A stretch of DNA of 25,071 bases from NCBI GenBank assembly GCA_036502295.1, contig DASXYU010000086.1, positions 1-25,071 of the forward strand, written 5' to 3'. How positions within the stretch are numbered: the first letter of the stretch is position 1; each line of letters opens with the position of its first letter. Origin of the DNA: DASXYU01 sp036502295 (GTDB lineage: Bacteria > Actinomycetota > Actinomycetes > Mycobacteriales > Jatrophihabitantaceae). This document shows positions 22,709-25,071 of the stretch, piece after piece. A model generated the notes under the pieces. It had not been told where the DNA came from. It did not search any database and worked only from the letters and a program-made list of their open reading frames with translations. A program made the position numbers and the translations under genes.

Positions 22709-23633
22709 CTAGTCGGCGGCGAGGGCTCCGTACCCCTCGCGCAGATTCCGCTTGAGGATCTTGCCGCTGGGATTCTTCGGCGGGGCGTCGGTGATGACGA
22801 CGTACTTCGGCGTCTTGTAACTGGCGAGGACGCTGCGGGTGCGCGCGATGACGTCCCCTTCGGTGGGCGTCGCGCCGGTCGCGGGATCTCGTGCAGCACC
22901 TCGACGGGCATCGCGGACGTGCCGTAGTAGCCCTTGCGGAGCGAGGAGAGGTCAGTGGTGTCGAAGTCGGGGCTGCGCAGCAGCGAGATCCACACTGTGG
23001 GCGGCGCGAAGAACTTCGTCACACGCTCGGTCTCGATCGTGTGCAGCACCGTTGACGGGTTCGGTGCCGGAAGGACGATGCTCGTCGCGCCGACGTAGAC
23101 ATCGGTGCCGAGGAAACAGTCCAGCTGCGCACAGCACTGCCTTGGGATGAGCCTCCGTGCCCGAGGTGTACATCAGCCGCAGCGGGTCGTCGTCGGCGAT
23201 GTGCACGGCAGGTGCGGCGCCTTCGTAGACGATCCACGTGGCGACGTCCTCCCATTCGGTGGGGACGGAGGTGCCGATCGCCGCCTTGAGATGACGACGG
23301 TGCCGCTGCTCGCTCCGGCAAGCGCCTCCTCAGCCGTCGGCACGAGTGCGTCCTCGACGACGAAAACCTTCGCGCCGCTGTGATCGAGGATGAAGGCGAT
23401 CTCGTGGCCGGTGAGCATGAAGTTCACCGGCGCCAGCACAACACCGAGACGCGCGGTGGCGAAGTTCAACGCTGCGAACTGCCAGCTGTTGTGCGACAGC
23501 AAAGCCAAGCAAACGTCAGCCGGACATCGCCGTCGACGATCGCAGTCTTGCGCGGAAGGCGTTGTGCGGTGCGCCGCGGAAGATCGCCGAGTGCGTGCTG
23601 GCGAACGGTCGCCACGAGTTCAGAACCACTCAC
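22709..23633 (-). pseudogene. Broken acyl-CoA synthetase (FadD-type AMP-binding enzyme)
   Basis: About 925 bases remain of a gene that should be about 1.5 kb. From GTG 23633 the pieces in order are: an N-terminus ending GDVRLTFA; VALLSHNSWQFAALNFATARLGV to GTVVIS; KAAIGTSVPTEWEDVATW through the AMP motif YTSGTEAHPKAVL; AQLDCFLGTDVYVGATSIVLP to MPVEVLHEI; and ATPTEGDVIARTRSVLASYKTP to NPSGKILKRNLREGYGALAAD, stop 22711-22709. These lie in different frames with four breaks near 23510, 23287, 23130 and 22873; the first, third and last are deletions, the last removing about 180 residues. Residue conservation within the pieces is still good, so decay looks recent. Confidence 0.92.
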
Positions 23634-23734
23634 GCGAGAAACCCTACGACGCCTCGTCCTATGCAGAATGAGACGGGCGTTGCGCGACGCCGCGAGCGGT
23701 AGTGATCCCGCATCCGGCAGAATCGTTCCGGTAC

Positions 23735-23808
23735 GGGCCTCTAGCTCAATCGGTTAGAGCTGCAGACTTTTAATCTGTAGGTTCCGGGTTCGAGCCCCGG
23801 GGGGCCCA
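23735..23808 (+). tRNA. tRNA-Lys, anticodon TTT
   Basis: A complete cloverleaf. The acceptor stem is GGGCCTC (23735-23741) with GGGGCCC (23801-23807), and A is the discriminator. The D stem is GCTC/GAGC. The anticodon stem is GCAGA/TCTGT with loop CTTTTAA (anticodon TTT, 23769-23771). The T arm is CCGGG-TTCGAGC-CCCGG. CCA is not encoded. It is intact, although the integrase gene begins 75 bases beyond it, as expected when an element inserts into the tRNA 3' end and restores it. Confidence 0.97.
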
Positions 23809-23883
23809 CTTTATAAGGACCATAAGCACTCAACGAATACCAACATACAACTTACATACGATTTATCGCGTAGCCTGTCAGGC
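23809..23883 (+). other. Probable attachment-site flank (attL region) of the integrated element
   Basis: This 75-base stretch between the tRNA and the integrase start is markedly AT-richer than its surroundings. ACATAC occurs at 23843-23848 and 23854-23859 (11-base period), preceded by GAATAC at 23835-23840, which could be integrase arm sites. The attachment core would be the tRNA 3' segment around GGTTCGAGCCCC; its second copy should lie beyond the right edge. Confidence 0.45.
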
Positions 23884-25071
23884 ATGGGACGACCGCCATT
23901 GCCCATCGGCACGCACGGCACGATCGGCTTTTCAGTCGAGGACGGGCCACCTCGTCGCGTTCGGGCGCGGACACATTTCCGCGATCTCGACGGCGCCGTC
24001 CGACAGGTAACCAAGTACGGAACGTCGAAGGCAGCAGCAGAGCGGGCGCTGAAGCAGTCGCTTCTGACGCGATCAGCTCCCGGCCTCTCCGACATTGGTG
24101 GCGACACCAAGATCGCTGTACTTGCCGAACGTTGGCTCGACGAGCTACCCGCCGACCGAAGCGCGAACACGCGACAGACCTACGCCTACGTGATGGCTAA
24201 CTACGTCGTCCCCACGCTGGGAGCGCTACGAGTGCGCGAAGTGACCACACCGGCGATCGACCGCACCCTGAAGACAATCAGCACAACAGCGGGGCCGGGT
24301 GCGGCGAAGTCGGCGCGTGCGGTGCTGTCAGGGATGTTCCGGCTCGCGGTTCGGCACGGCGCGGTCAGCGCCAATCCAGTCCGAGAAGCAGCGCCGGTGA
24401 GCGCGGGGCGCAAGCCGCGCGTGCGATCACTGACTCGCGATGAGGCTGACGAGATGATGCGGCTTCTGGCTGTACATGAACGTGCAATCGAACTCGATCT
24501 CCCCGACCTCGTCGCCTTCATGCTTGGGACGGGTGTACGGATCGGCGAAGCCGCAGCGGTGCGGCATGGGACGAATGCCGACGGCGAGCCGCTACTGGAC
24601 ACGGTGAGCGGCACCGTCGAGATCAACGCGACCGTCGTGCGAGTGAAGGGCGAGGGGCTGGTCGTTCAGGATTGGCCCAAGACAGCTGCGGGGTGGCGAA
24701 GGCTGGCGTTGCCGACGTACGCGATCGAGCTGATTGCGAGCCGTCGCCCTGGTCCGCATGGCGTCGTCTTCTCCTCGCCACTCGGGAACCTTCGCGACCC
24801 GTCGAACACGACTGGCGACTTACGAGAAGTGTTGGATGGAATCGGCTGTGCGAAGTGCGACAGTCGCGGCTGGCTTCTTGGCCCGGACGGCAAGCGCGTC
24901 CGTTGCGATGCCGGTCCGTTCTCTTGGGTGACGTCGCACATCTTCCGCAAGACCGTCGCCACCCGCCTGGATGAGGCTGGTCTGTCTGCCCGCCAGATCG
25001 CAGACCAACTTGGCCACGCCCGACCGTCGATCACGCAAGACGTCTACATGGGCCGCAAGGTCGTCACGACC
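23884..25071 (+). CDS. Tyrosine recombinase (phage-type integrase), 3' end outside window
   Basis: 396 codons visible, open to the last base. Residues 1-60 are an AP2-like arm-binding region (GTIGFSVEDGPPRRVRARTHFRD). Residues about 75-165 are the core-binding SAM-like domain (LAERWLDELPADRSANTRQTY). The catalytic domain shows R219 (LGTGVRIGEAAAVR), H352-x-x-R355 (SHIFRKTVATRL), H378 (LGHARPSITQ) and nucleophile Y388 (DVYMGR). All key residues are present, so it is probably active and nearly complete. An unusual insert at 322-341 has CAKCDSRGW and a further cysteine (C341) before the HxxR box. Its position right after tRNA-Lys marks it as the integrase of an element extending to the right. 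Confidence 0.95.
   Translation, partial: MGRPPLPIGTHGTIGFSVEDGPPRRVRARTHFRDLDGAVRQVTKYGTSKAAAERALKQSLLTRSAPGLSDIGGDTKIAVLAERWLDELPADRSANTRQTYAYVMANYVVPTLGALRVREVTTPAIDRTLKTISTTAGPGAAKSARAVLSGMFRLAVRHGAVSANPVREAAPVSAGRKPRVRSLTRDEADEMMRLLAVHERAIELDLPDLVAFMLGTGVRIGEAAAVRHGTNADGEPLLDTVSGTVEINATVVRVKGEGLVVQDWPKTAAGWRRLALPTYAIELIASRRPGPHGVVFSSPLGNLRDPSNTTGDLREVLDGIGCAKCDSRGWLLGPDGKRVRCDAGPFSWVTSHIFRKTVATRLDEAGLSARQIADQLGHARPSITQDVYMGRKVVTT

Noticed and set aside
22555..23049. 164-codon frame as an intact gene
   Set aside because: Its first half is a fragment of the broken acyl-CoA synthetase and its second half is out of frame after a deletion.

Overview
The window is GC-rich DNA with GTG/ATG starts and tightly overlapping genes. 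It carries a mycothiol gene (mshA), a Rex repressor and a bS22 ribosomal peptide, which together point to an actinobacterium. The TetR/MFS, F420-type oxidoreductase and LAXTG-anchored genes fit the order Micrococcales, but that finer placement is inference. Gene order from hemB to mshA resembles the Mycobacterium tuberculosis Rv0486-Rv0512 region (recalled from memory, not searched), with extra genes in several slots.

Layout. Bases 1-5300 (minus strand) hold a redox and tetrapyrrole operon, rex-hemA-hemC-hemD-hemB, with hemB cut by the left edge. A near-perfect Rex operator lies upstream of rex. Bases 5498-6473 hold a glutaredoxin-like gene diverging from an ECF sigma factor that sits where bldN sits in Streptomyces, but no anti-sigma gene follows it. 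Bases 6474-6718 are a short repeat-rich intergenic tract. Bases 6719-9056 (minus) carry bS22, an excisionase-like HTH protein, proC and a Ppx/GppA phosphatase. A cysteine-rich uncharacterised protein is at 9092-9889 (+). Bases 9871-12544 (minus) are gpmA-senX3-regX3.

Bases 12545-15145 look like an extra module: a TetR repressor and a 14-helix drug exporter with two matching operator-like sites. It is bounded by a striking nested dyad on one side and a 24-bp tandem duplication on the other. Bases 15177-16903 are ybjN-mshA, diverging from a methyltransferase (16921-17724). Bases 17727-20310 hold a GNAT protein, a PPOX-family oxidoreductase, a HAD hydrolase and a SnoaL-like protein. Bases 20341-22609 (minus) hold a surface-associated group: an LAXTG-type cell-wall protein, a polyprenyl-phosphate sugar transferase and a GT2-like protein lacking the usual DXD.

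The right end (22709-25071) is accessory DNA: an acyl-CoA synthetase pseudogene with four lesions, an intact tRNA-Lys(TTT), and directly behind it a tyrosine recombinase gene running off the edge. This is the expected left boundary of an integrated element. No gene-free stretch exceeds 300 bases; shorter ones are described where they hold something. I found no clearly new multi-gene system. The most interesting unexplained items are the 12579-12652 dyad with 20-bp period, the 6492-6611 tandem palindromes, the 18413-18430 perfect palindrome and the cysteine-rich protein.
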